From Dermatemys mawii (taxonomy: Eukaryota > Chordata > Testudines > Dermatemydidae): 64,000 bases of DNA. A program made the position numbers and the translations under genes. The notes under the pieces were generated by a model, which made no database searches, was not told where the DNA came from, and saw only the letters and a list, made by a program, of their open reading frames with translations. The DNA is taken from assembly GCA_007922305.1 (NCBI GenBank), contig ML677348.1, positions 23,242,365-23,306,364 on the forward strand. Direction: 5' to 3'. Shown here one piece after another: positions 10,259-20,504 of this stretch (position 1 is the stretch's first letter; every line of letters starts with the position of its first letter).

Positions 10259-11324
10259 CTACAACAAAAAAAAAACCGAACAGTCAGTATAAAATTTAAG
10301 ATCTGATTTTAAATAAATTGACATTCTATTTCCACAGCAAGCATTTCTGAAGTCTGAATTTGCATACCATATGGTCCACTTCTGTAAACCCTTTAGCAAA
10401 TCTTCTTCTAATAAGGTTTTATATTTCATTATTTTCTTTTAAAAGAAAATTACAACCTTTTAACCATGAATTTTAACTTTGGAATGCAGCAATACTTGCA
10501 GTATGTAAAAATGTAATAAAATCTTGGATATGTTTTAATGCATGAAATTAGAAACTCAGAAAACACTGGAACAGAGATAACAGAAAATGCCATAATATTA
10601 ACTAGAAAATCTGGGTGGTTGGATTAAGATTAACAACAGAATAAAGTTTGCATTAGGTCTCTGCACAGGAATCTCCTCATGACAGAATTGCTATTGTGTC
10701 TATTAACTCAGAATCCCTAGACTGACACAGTAATAACTCTGAGAACTCCCAACTTTTGGTACTCCTTCTCTAATGCAATCGGCATCATCTGCAGCGGAGG
10801 TCACAAGGGTAAAAACAGGGTCTACAGGGATAGATGTACCCTGCAGCTGAGAGCCTCTCAGCCTGAACAAACACATGGTATCTGTGCTTCAGCTAGCAGA
10901 TTCAAAATAGCAACACAGATGTTGTAGCATGGGAGATGGCATGACTTAACTTCTCGAGTACAAGGCTGGTCCAACAACCATGGGTCTGTACTTTGGTGGC
11001 TAGCCCGTGCTGCCACATCCACACTGCTCATTTTAGCATGCTAGCTTGAACAGAGCTAGTAAGTGTTAGTCTATCTAGAATGGGAGATCTACAATGTAGC
11101 TGGGAATCTAATACTGCTGTAGGGCCTTCTAGGTCCTCTGTTCCTCAGACTCAGACAGACCTCATCAAAAGAAAAAGTTCAGGAACCTCTTGTTTTCCCA
11201 CTACTTCCACATTGGGCACAGAAGCTGAGAGGAAAGTGATGGAGGTGTATTTCTGAAACTCTGAGATTCTCCGCAAAGCAGCCACCTTTGTCTCCCTGTT
11301 TCAAAGGGAGCCTTGATTTGTCTT
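10259..11324. other. DNAJC15 intron 1, distal part; nothing recognised
   Basis: No exon or clear repeat supported. Sequence near 10963-11060 has weak resemblance to transposon-like text but no boundaries. Confidence 0.4.
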
Positions 11325-11515
11325 CCTGAGTGCAGCAAGTCTGAGCGCTTTAAAGCTCCCAGCATTCGGAGCTAATCCCCTCATGAAGGTGGATTACTGG
11401 AAGCGCTGGGAGAGCTCTCTCCCAACGCTCGCGTGCAACCACACTCGTACTTCAAAGCACTACCATAGGAGTGTTCCCACGACAGTGCTTTGAAGTTTCC
11501 AGTGTAGTTATGCCC
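11325..11515. mobile_element. Truncated MITE (same family as 19176-19442)
   Basis: Shares with the 19.2-19.4 kb MITE, in reverse orientation, the blocks 'gcagcaagtctgagc', 'gctaatcccctcatg', 'ggtggatta', 'gggagagctc', 'aaccacactcg', 'acttcaaagcact' and 'cagtgctttga'. It ends in tagttatgccc followed by TTA. The left end is missing. Confidence 0.65.
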
Positions 11516-11559
11516 TTAGTGTCATGAAATTTCCCCTTGTTCCTGAACTATGGAGAAGC

Positions 11560-12060
11560 ATAAACAGAAGCATCCAATTTACATTCACCATACCATTTAT
11601 TATTTTTATATTTCCTCTTATTTATCTCCTCTCTAAATTTAATAGTCACAATCTTTTCAACCTTGCATCACACGGAAGACTTGTCAGGCCTTTGATCACT
11701 TGACACCTGTTTTTGAACCTCTTCTATTTCTGTTATCTGAGATGGTAATCAGAACGTGACAGTATTTCAGGGGATGGCATTATATTGATACATAATTGCA
11801 TTATACTATTTTCAGTATACTTTTTGTTTTGTTTTGGTATATACTAAGTAAAAGCTTTCATTGAACTGTCCAAGTAACAGCTACATCTTTTTTCTGAATT
11901 TAGAGCCCAGCAACGTGTGAGAGTAGTTCTCTGTATTCCATCCAAGTATTTGTAAAAATTAAATTTCACCTGCCATTGCGCTGGACTGGCCCAACTTTGT
12001 TAGGTCCCTCTGAAATTCCTCAGTTTTATTTATTCTTGAATAAGCAAAATATGTTTTCAT
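11560..12060 (-). mobile_element. Old CR1/L3-like LINE fragment
   Basis: Diverged minus-strand sequence resembling LINE 3' coding text seen in other CR1-like copies ('atttcacctgccattg', 'tttgttaggtccctctgaa'). No intact frame. Assignment to L3 versus CR1 is uncertain. Confidence 0.45.
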
Positions 12061-13395
12061 CTGTAAAACTGCCACTTTTCTGTTCACTTTCCCAAATAAC
12101 TTATAAACACCACCAGTCCTAAGGTGGAATGTTACGATTGATGCAATTTTTCAGAAAGCTATGAATGGAGGTTCAGAAGTATCCATGTTAAATGTATCTT
12201 GAAAAAAATCTGATAAACAGCTCATGGTGTATTTTTTTTAGTTTGTTGGATAAAAATGGGTACAGACTTCTTAAATAATTTAGTAAATAAAAAATAGACA
12301 TTCAGTTGAACTGATTTAGGCACACTATGGAGGTATATTATTGAAATCTTCCATATACAAATCAAGGACTCAACTGTTATTTCAGTATGTTTGGTGCTAA
12401 ACTGAAGTTTCTATTGTACAGAAATCCACTAAAAATCTAAATTGATAATTCTATATTCTTCCACATGACTCAAGATGAATCTAAATCTATACATAAAAAT
12501 GCTGTGTCATTAAATGACAGATCATGAGGTCCAATAGAAGAGTAATTCCAAGTACCACCAATGACTCAGTGAGTAGCCAGAAATAAATTGTTAGCCCTCT
12601 GTTTGTGTTCCCATCTGTACCCACTTACCTCAGCTGGATATTTTAAAGAATAATCAATTTGTACACTGCTTTGAAATTGTAACGTGGTATTACTGATATC
12701 AAAAATCACAAATCTTGAATTATGCTCAGATTTCTTCTTGATGTTAAAGGCAATTTACTAGCACTCTTGAGGGGATAAAGAGATTTGTGTTATATGAGAC
12801 TAGTACCACCAAACTATTTCATCCTCTCATTGCTTGAAAATAAGTTATATATGCAGCATAGTAAAAACTGTATGAATAAGGGTCATTAACTTTCAACAGT
12901 GTGCTTATTTAAGGGTTACATTTTGGAGAGTGTACTGTTAAGGAATTTGTAAAATATAGGCTTTACATGTAACTACATTTAAAGTATTCCCTTAACAGCC
13001 AAGAAACAAATTAATGTCAAAGATGTATGAAACTGTAATGCAAAAGAAGACAAAAGGAGCTGACCCACAAACACTTTTTTCTTTTTTAGTGCATCAGCTC
13101 TCTGGGTTAATCACTGGTATAGCCTTATCATGCTGATCTCAGTATTTTTATTCTTACTATTTAGTTCCATTTACAATAACAAAGCTTTTTGGATTCAGAC
13201 AAGAGCAAGGAAAGTGTTGCTGAATCAGCAAAGGCTAGATTTTTATTTTTTTTAAAAAAAGAAACGCAGAGCAGAAGGGAGATTAGAAAGGCTGTTTCAG
13301 ACATGACAGACCACACTGTTAAGTAAATAAATAAAGGAAGAAAAAATATTTACCTTCCCCCAAATAAATGTTATTTCCATTATATCAATTCAAAC
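12061..13395. other. DNAJC15 intron 1; nothing recognised
   Basis: AT-rich unique-looking sequence. No supported feature on either strand. Confidence 0.45.
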
Positions 13396-13638
13396 AACTA
13401 CATATACTAGAATCAGAGGGGTAGCCGTGTTAGTCTGGAATTGCAGAAGTGACAGAGAGTCCTGTGGCACCTTAAAGACTAACAAACTATTAAAGCATAA
13501 GCTTTCGTGGGCTAATACCCACTTCATCAGATGCATGTCTCCGATGAAGTGGGTATTAGCCCACGAAAGCTTATTGCTTTAATACTTTTAGTTAGTCTTT
13601 AAGGTGCCACAGGACTCTTTGTCATAACTACATATACT
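13396..13638. mobile_element. Tail-to-tail inverted dimer of the PLE-derived repeat, with 13-bp target duplication
   Basis: The left arm (13409-13538) reads gaatcagaggggtagccgtg...gctttcgtgggctaa...catcagatgcatg. The right arm (13540-13625) is the reverse complement of the last two thirds of the same unit. The pair is bounded by aactacatatact at 13396-13408 and again, exactly, at 13626-13638. The dimer therefore entered as one unit. The two arms can fold into a long hairpin centred near 13539. Confidence 0.8.
13489..13534 (-). ncRNA. Hammerhead-ribozyme-like core, intact conserved boxes
   Basis: On the minus strand the sequence gives CTGATGA, then a helix II made from GTGGG and CCCAC around a short loop, then GAAA, then GCTTATGC (a possible short stem III) and TT at the cleavage position. 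This is the order and spacing of a hammerhead self-cleaving motif. Penelope-like elements are known to carry hammerhead motifs, and this repeat shares sequence with a PLE 3' end. Stem I pairing is not obvious by eye, so activity is unproven. Confidence 0.5.
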
Positions 13639-13891
13639 GTAAGTGTACAGAGGCCAATTCATGACCCTTTAGAGATGTATTATTCAACAGCTTTTATTCT
13701 ATAACACAACAACAAAAAAATGCAATGATTTAATTCCTCTCTCCACAGATTCTCAATCTACTGTGTTGCATTAACTACAGTAACAAACCACAGAAACAAA
13801 GGGCTGGAAGGGAGCTCAAGAGATCATCTAGTGAAATCTCTCTCTCTGCGCTGAGGCAGGGCCAACTGTACCTAGACCAGATGTGACAAAT

Positions 13892-15220
13892 ATAGGCGCC
13901 GACTTATCGAGTTGCAGAGGGTGCTCAACCCCCACTCTGTCTCAGGTCCAGGCCCTGCTCCACCCCTTCCTGTGAGCCCCTACCCTGCCCCAGTGTAGCT
14001 TGGACAGGAAAACTGGGTGGGCAGGCAATCATTGGGGGCAGCAGGGAGGAGGCACTTGTTTCCCCCCAACCCCTGCAGCCAGCCCTTACCGCTCAGCAGA
14101 CACCTGAAGATGATGCTTCCAGGGTACACAGGCTACAGGGCATGCCCCATGGGGCAGAGGGGGGCCCCACCGGGGCTCAAGCTTTACCCGTCCCTCCCAA
14201 CCCCGGCTTGGTGTCCATCCGCCTGGTCAGCCACATCCCTTCTCCTGCCTCAGCGCTAGCCCTGTCCAGACCCACCCCAATAACGCACACTCTAGTCACG
14301 GGAGCCGGAGATCAGGGCAGCAGCGTGAGACGCTAGCAGGAGAGGGGGACAGACAGGCCAACAGACACCAAGCCAGGGTTAGAAGTTTCAGCTTGTGGAT
14401 TGGAGGGACTTCGACCCCTATTTGGGTGGGCCTGCTTGGATACTAAATGGGTAACCTTTTGACCCACCCAGGTCCGGCTGTGGCTATGCACCCACCGCCT
14501 GTTTCCACCCCTCCTCCCACTCCCCCTGCCCCTCCTGCAAACTGCAGAACAGCTGATCCACAGCAGGCACTAATCCAGGGGTGGGCAAACTTTTTGGCCC
14601 GAGGTCCACAGTGGGGTTCAAAATTGTGTGGAGGGCCAGGTAGGGAAGGCTGTGCCTCCCCAAACAGCCTGGCCCCATCCAACCCCCACCCAGTTCCCAC
14701 CCCCTCAGAGCTTCCAACCCATCCAAACCCCCACTTCCTTGTCCCCTGATCGCCCCTTCCGGAGACCCCTAACTCTAACTGCTCCCCCATTACCCCACCC
14801 CTATCTAGCCACCTTGCTCTCTGTTCCTTGACTGTCCCCTCCTGAGACTCCCCCCCAACCACCGCCCACCCCCAGGACCCCAACACCTAGGCCTCCCCAC
14901 CAATCTGCTTACCTGCTCAGCCGGGGCCCTGCGGCTTGCCGCACTAGGCCTGGCACCTCAGTCCAGGAGCATGAAGCCCTGCAGCTTGCCGCGCTCGGCC
15001 CGGTACCCCAGGCCGGGAGAGCGGGACCACTGGCAGCATGCCCCCAGCCCAAGCTCCCCTGGCTGGATAAAAATGGCCGGAGGGCCACATGTGACCCGTA
15101 GGCCATAGTTTGCCCACCTCGCTCTAATTGGTGGGCTGCCAGCAGGTGGGAGGCACTGACCCACAGGGCTGCCAGTGGGTGCTAAGCTCTCACTTTTTTT
15201 TTCCTGTGGAGTCGGCACTC
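13892..15220. repeat. Repeat with AGGCGCCGAC / GTCGGCACT ends, nested in CR1
   Basis: Begins ataggcgccgactt and ends gagtcggcactcat, rough inverted termini. The interior 'gggtgctcaacccc...ccctgctccaccccttcc' recurs at 33720-33900 inside another transposon. Class not assigned; probably a non-autonomous DNA element. It encloses the hAT copy at 14579-15121. Confidence 0.45.
14579..15121 (+). mobile_element. hAT-type non-autonomous transposon
   Basis: Begins caggggtgggcaaacttttt and ends atagtttgcccacctcg. Flanking octamers cactaatc and ctctaatt agree at 6 of 8, with central TAA in both. It is the same family as 2995-3501. Confidence 0.7.
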
Positions 15221-15500
15221 ATGGTGACGGATGTTTCTCAAACTTGTTCTTCTAAACCTCCATTCACAGGAATTCTACATCCTCCCTTGCAAACCTATTC
15301 CAGTACTTAACTATCCTTGTAATTAGAAAGTTTTTCCTAATATCTAACCTAAATCTCCATTGGTGCATATTAAGACAGATTACTTCTTGTCCTCCCCTCA
15401 GTGAACATAGAGAATAATTGAAGAAATATCTAAAAACATAAAATTTCTGTATTCCATAATTCTGTGATGTTCCATTCAATGAAGGGATTAGAAGAAAGGA

Positions 15501-16039
15501 AGTAAAACATCTACTATATCAAAAATACAGAATAGTAAAACAGATTTCATAGGGCCTTATATTAGAATGATGTGGAAAGCACTTTCCTGATGGAGCTGAG
15601 AACATGTCATTGCTTACAGTAAGTTTTGTAACAGGGTAGTCTTATAGCCTTCGTATCTCACTGCAAGGCCTATATATATATATATATATATATATATTAG
15701 GCCTTTAAGTGACCAGAGTATACCGTGGAGGAAAGGGAAAGCACTTTTCTAACCCATCAGAACTTATCAGATTTGGCTATTGATACTAGCTTAGGAGCCA
15801 GTTCAGCAAGGTACCTGAGCCTGTGCTTTAAATATGTAAGTAGTCCCTCTGAAGTCAAAGTTGACTTAGCGTGTCCCTTAGTTTGATTTTGACTTAACTG
15901 TAAAAGAAATAACCTGCAAATCTAATCAGTTTCAAAAAGTGAATGAGAAGTAGTTTCAGGTACTCTGTCCAGCAAGTTCCATGCCAATTTCTGTAATTCT
16001 ACAATCACATTTTCCTATTTTTAGAAAGATTTCTCACAT
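15501..16039. other. DNAJC15 intron 1; only the TA tract recognised
   Basis: Apart from the microsatellite at 15670-15699 no feature can be supported. Confidence 0.4.
15670..15699. repeat. (TA)n microsatellite with inverted flanks
   Basis: About 14 TA units. The flanks aaggcc(ta) and (ta)ggcctt are reverse complements, so the tract sits at the centre of a longer palindrome. Confidence 0.85.
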
Positions 16040-17600
16040 ATTTGTGTGGGTCTTTCATGTTGAAACAGAGAAGCTGGCCAATGTATTCTGCTCATACCTC
16101 CTTTAGAGAACAATATCAGCCAAACTCTTTGAACAATGAATCATTAGCTCAATCCTCAAGAAGTTATCACTTGACCCTGGAGACCTCATCCTATGTCCAA
16201 AATCCCATTTCTGGGCAAAATAACTGAGAAAGTAATAACCATCAAGCTCCCACATAATGTGACAGCCAGCATCCTGGATGCTTCACAGTCAGGTTCAAGC
16301 TAGGGCACAGAGAAAGTCCTAGTGGCCCTAAAAGATGGACATGGTATGTACACAGCCATATTGTCCATGTTCATATTGCAGGTTTCTCTGCTACACAGCA
16401 GACCACAAGGTAGTGCTAACCTGCCTACCGTCACGCCAATCGTTCCTCTCCAACAGACCTCAGAATAGTGATGTGTAATTACTCCTTCTCTCCTTAGGCC
16501 TTCAGCTGCTGAATCCCACAGAAATTCAGATCACCCCCTCTGCTTTTCAATACATAAGAAACCACAGGGAGAAATAGTAACATACCCTCCATCTACCGCC
16601 TTTTGGGTTTGGACTCCCATGGTTACAACAAGGTGCAATTTCAGAAATGGACTGTGAAATTGACCAAAATGGGCTGTGAATTTGATAGGGCCCTTCTGAG
16701 GACACTCAGCTACTAGATTTTTTCACCACTGATCCAACCCATCCTCACTAAGATATCAGAAAGCCTACAGGACATCAGCTCTTGGATGAAGTGCAGTTGA
16801 CTCAAACTAATGCCAAGCAAGACCGAAAATGATGAAACTTTTTGAAGAACTAGCTGAGATATAGTTGCCACCATCCATTGAAGGCATATAACCCCTGTTC
16901 ATTGAATCAGTGCAAAAGTCTCCTTCTAAAAATCTGACTTCTCACAAAACTTGGATGATCAGGTATTATCAGTGACTACAAATGCCTTCTTTCACCTCCA
17001 GCATTCTAGCAAACTTCCACCCTTCCTTTCCAACAAGGACCTGGCCACAGTGATCCATTCATTTTTCATCTCTAGGCTGGATTACTGCCATTCCCTGAAG
17101 CAGAATGCAGTGACACTGGAATGATTTTTATAGTGTGGATACTGAAGACTGAAACCATTTATTTCAGTTATTACTTCAAGACAGGAGGTACAGCAGCACC
17201 CCCTAGCACTCCTAGTTTCAGCACCTATGGCTGAATGTGAAGACAATGGATTGACTTCAAATAGTAACAAAAGTGGATGCCCGCTTTCTCCAGGTTCGGG
17301 ATCACCATGAGGCCTGCATTCAAACCCCCACACTCACGCCTACTCAGTTTCAGATGCCACTTTAAGGCTCTGATGCTAATCTTCAAAGAAATCAATACAT
17401 CAGTCCCAGCTACATTAACTGAATTTCTATGAACCACTGTGACAGCAGTGCAAGGACAATGCAAATTACAAAACCCAGGATGAAGTACGAGAGAGCTTGG
17501 AACAAAGGGAGGGGAACTGTCTATGCCATAGAGTCTATGAGTTTGGCCCTCTCTAGAAAATACTGCAAAACTTTACTCTTTGTAAAAGCCTTTTTACCAT
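16040..17600 (+). mobile_element. Degraded L2-like LINE, reverse-transcriptase region to 3' part
   Basis: Plus-strand frames, broken by many stops, give pieces typical of L2-type LINEs. They are a remnant of the QSGFR box (ASILDASQSGS near 16270), VTTNAFFHLQHSSKLPPFLS then LATVIHSFFISRLDYCHSL (about 16970-17095), and SRFRCHFKALMLIFKEIN then TSVPATLTEF (about 17335-17430). The 'SRLDYCxSL' box is diagnostic for this LINE group. Confidence 0.6.
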
Positions 17601-18565
17601 AGCAAGAAAAAGACACCATCTCCAGGGAACGAACGAAACAGAAGCACAATACACAATACCCCAAGTGGAGCTTGGTCTCCCCTCTCTAGAAAGAGCAGAA
17701 GAACCAGAAACTCCCAAGTCTGCTAGGAGTTTTACTACTGCTGTTCACTTTACGTGGAAAGCACTCAGCTATTACAATGATGGATGGTAGTGTTATAAAA
17801 CCCTAAAAGAAACTACACAGAAAACAATGAACCCAACTATACATGAAGTGCTGTCAAAAGCATATAAAATGAATCTGCTGAAGAAATGAAGAGATCAGAG
17901 GGTGGATGAAGTTCTAAAGTTATAGAAATCTTAACTTGTAACAATGGTGGATGAAAAATTCGTACAGAAGTGATTTTTAAAAAATTGATAGTGTCTCTTC
18001 ACAGTAGAAAAATTCTTTACAGTATGGCAACACAAATAATGACATGGGCAAAACATTACAGAGGGCATATTTAAGTGGTGAAAGTTTCCCCATTCCACTA
18101 GAAGCATGTTCACTTTCAGTAACGCCAACTGTGGTCAGTGTTTTAAAAATTGATCCATGTAGTTGCCTCAATTTTATTTTTCACTGTTCCATGAACTGAA
18201 CACCAAAAAACCACAAACAGACACCAGATAAAGGTGCAAAATCTCTTCACTAGATCATGACATTACCCAAAATTCAACAGGCATTATAGCTCCATTTACT
18301 CCCCAATTTACTCAGTGCCTCAAGGGCTCTCCCACTTGCTATATTGTCTGACGAGAATAAAATTTCTTAAGTGTAGCTCTCAGAGTCAAGAAAATAATTT
18401 AAATTTAGAAGAAATAAAACTAAAACATCAAATAAAAATATTACAGATAATGCCTTTTTATGGTATGTACATAAAATAATCCTAGACCCTGTCCGTACTA
18501 GGGAATAGCAATGAGGGGAAACTCCTATGTACACAGACCCCATTCTGTTGAAACAAGCTTTTTTT
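17601..18565. other. DNAJC15 intron 1; nothing recognised
   Basis: No supported repeat or exon. Confidence 0.4.
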
Positions 18566-19130
18566 CCCCTAGATTCCAAGGCCAGAGGGACTACTGTGAT
18601 CATCTAGTCTGATCTCCTCTATAACATAGGCCACAGAACTTCCCCTAAATAATTTCTACAGCAGATCTTTTAGACCAGGCCTGCACAACTCAGAAAGCAG
18701 CGAGGGCCATATTATTGCAAAAAAACCAGCTGCGGGCCGAAAAGCCCCACCCCCATCTGCCTCTCCCTATCCCACCACTTGGCTTGTCCCACCCCTATTC
18801 ATCTCCCGCGGGCCACACAGTGAGCCAGTGCGGGCCGCTTGTGGCCCCCAGGCCGCATGTTGTGCAGGCCTGTTTTAGACAAACATCCAATCTTGATTTA
18901 AAAATTGTCAGTGATAGAGAATCCACCACGACACTAGAAAAACTGGTCAAATGGTTAATAACGCTCACACTTAAAAAGAAATTACCCCTTATTTCTAATC
19001 TGAATTTGTTTTGCTTCAGCTTCCTGCTGATGGATCGTGTTTGTTCAGTCTAGCAGAAAGTGCCTATTATTAAATATTTGTAGATACTCACAAACCATAA
19101 TTAAGTCACCCCTTTACCTTACCAAGCATC
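18566..19130 (-). mobile_element. CR1 LINE 3' region, split by a hAT MITE
   Basis: The sequence agattccaaggccagaggga ... ataacataggccacagaact ... attgtcagtgatagagaatc matches the CR1 at 29278-30087. It is split at 18676 by a 197-bp hAT element; removing that element and one target copy restores continuous CR1 text. Confidence 0.8.
18676..18872. mobile_element. hAT-type MITE with exact 8-bp duplication
   Basis: Termini caggcctgcacaac and gttgtgcaggcctg are perfect 14-bp inverted repeats. The octamer ttttagac is present on both sides (18668-18675 and 18873-18880). Inserted into CR1. Confidence 0.9.
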
Positions 19131-19175
19131 GGGTCAAGCATCCCTTTTAAGCACCAGGCCAGCACCGAGGTGTAA

Positions 19176-19442
19176 GGGCGTGGCTACATTTGAAATGTCA
19201 AAGCACTGTTGTGGCAAGTCCCTATGGCAGTGCTTTGAAGTGCGAGTGTGGTTGCGCAGGAGCGATGGGAGGGAGCTCTCCCAGTGATCCTGGTAATCCA
19301 CCTCCATGAGGGGATTAGCACTCGGAGCCTGTCCACAGTAGCGCTTTAAAGAGCTCAGACTTGCTGCGCTCAGGGGGGGTGATTTTTCACCCTTCTGAGC
19401 CAGCAAGTTAGAGCGCTATAAAATGCCAGTATAGCCAAGCCC
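19176..19442. mobile_element. MITE with GGGCKTGGCTA termini (Harbinger-like target)
   Basis: Left end gggcgtggctacatttga and right end cagtatagccaagccc are inverted repeats. The flanks are TAA on the left and TTAA on the right, compatible with a TWA target. It contains tagagcgctataaaatg next to the right end, linking it to the region at 1130-1811. Confidence 0.65.
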
Positions 19443-19575
19443 TTAATCAACATGGAGCTTAAAAACTTGGTGGTAGCAGCCAACTAGGACAGGGTTCCCA
19501 CCAGCGGAGCTGTAGTGTGTTAGCAGTGGTGGGATAATTGCCTCTAGCGGCGGCACAGAAGAACACGTGCTAGAG

Positions 19576-19880
19576 CAGGGATAGGCAAGCTACGGCATGG
19601 GTGCCAAAGGCAGCACGCGAGCTGATTTTCAGTGGCACTCACACTGCCTGGGTCCTGGCCACTGGTCTGGGGGCTCTGCATTGTAATTTAATTGTTGATG
19701 AAGGTTCTTAAACGTTTTTAAAACCTTATTTACTTTACATACAACAACAGCTTATTTATATATTAAAGACACAGAAAGAGAGCTTCTAAAAATGTTAAAA
19801 TGTATTACTGGCACGCGAAACAAATGAGAGTGAATAAATGAAGACTCGTCACACCACTTCTGAAAGGTTGCCGACCCCTG
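19576..19880. mobile_element. hAT-type MITE with exact 8-bp duplication
   Basis: Begins cagggataggcaagctacgg and ends ggttgccgacccctg. The octamer tgctagag is repeated exactly at 19568-19575 and 19881-19888. The interior is AT-rich, with a stretch (ttttaaaaccttatttactt) unlike the GC-rich members. Confidence 0.85.
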
Positions 19881-19888
19881 TGCTAGAG

Positions 19889-20451
19889 TTTCAGAGTGGT
19901 AGCCGTGTTAGTCTGTATCTGCAAAAAGAATGAAGAGCCCTTGTGGCCCTTAGGGCTTGTCTTCACTAGCGAGGGGAGAGATCGATCTTACAGCGATCGA
20001 TTTATCGCATCTTGACAAGATGCGATAAATCGATCGCCAGCGGCGCCCCCGTCGACTCCGTAACTCCAGCTCGCCAAAAGGCGCAAGCTGGAGTTGACGG
20101 GGGAGCGCGCTGCTGACCGCTGCCACTGTGAGGACGGCAGGTAAGTCGGCTGTAGATACGCAATTTCAGCTATGTTAATAACGTAGCTGAAATTGCGTAT
20201 CTACAGTCGATCCCCTGCCCTAGTGAGGACCAGCCCTTAGAGACTAACCAGTTTATATGAGCATCAGCTTTTGTGGGCTAGAACCTACTTCATCAGATGC
20301 ATAGAATGGTGTATACATATATAGACACACATACACACACAGAATAATCATCCTATTATATGGTCCACTCTATGCATCTGATGAAGTGGGGTTTAGCCCA
20401 CAAAAGCTTATGACCAAATAAACTGGTTAGTCTCTAAGGGCTGGTCCTCAC
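19889..20451. mobile_element. Second inverted dimer of the PLE-derived repeat, containing a MITE
   Basis: The left arm runs 19889-19952 and 20237-20303, interrupted by the MITE. The right arm (20366-20437) is its reverse complement, and 62 bp of CA/TA-rich spacer (20304-20365) separates them. Both arms contain the TTA site, and the right arm continues into 14 bp of MITE terminus (20438-20451). The hammerhead-like cores in both arms have lost the G of GAAA. Confidence 0.75.
19953..20236. mobile_element. Harbinger-like MITE with TTA duplication and two perfect hairpins
   Basis: Termini gggcttgtcttcactag and ctagtgaggaccagccc are inverted repeats with few mismatches. TTA is present on both sides (19950-19952, 20237-20239), while the uninterrupted repeat elsewhere has a single TTA, so the empty site can be inferred. 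Two perfect inverted repeats lie inside: 19993-20037 (22-bp arms, 1-nt centre) and 20150-20206 (23-bp arms). TTA targets are typical of PIF/Harbinger elements. Confidence 0.8.
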
Positions 20452-20504
20452 ACCCACTCCTTCTTCTTTCTACTGCTAGAGCAACAGCCACTAACCCATT
20501 TAAC

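Larger units (their letters stand above)
13790..15500 (-). mobile_element. CR1-like LINE interrupted by a nested repeat and hAT element
   Basis: The left piece (13790-13880: aaagggctggaagggagctc ... gcgctgaggcagggccaact) and the right piece (15225-15500: tgtttctcaaacttgttctt ... aactatccttgtaattagaaag) read as one antisense CR1 copy, similar to 58050-58260. About 1.3 kb of other elements separates them. Confidence 0.6.

Noticed and set aside
14443..14886. 147-codon minus-strand Gly/Trp-rich frame
   Set aside because: It lies across a hAT element boundary and its C-rich interior; no coding character.
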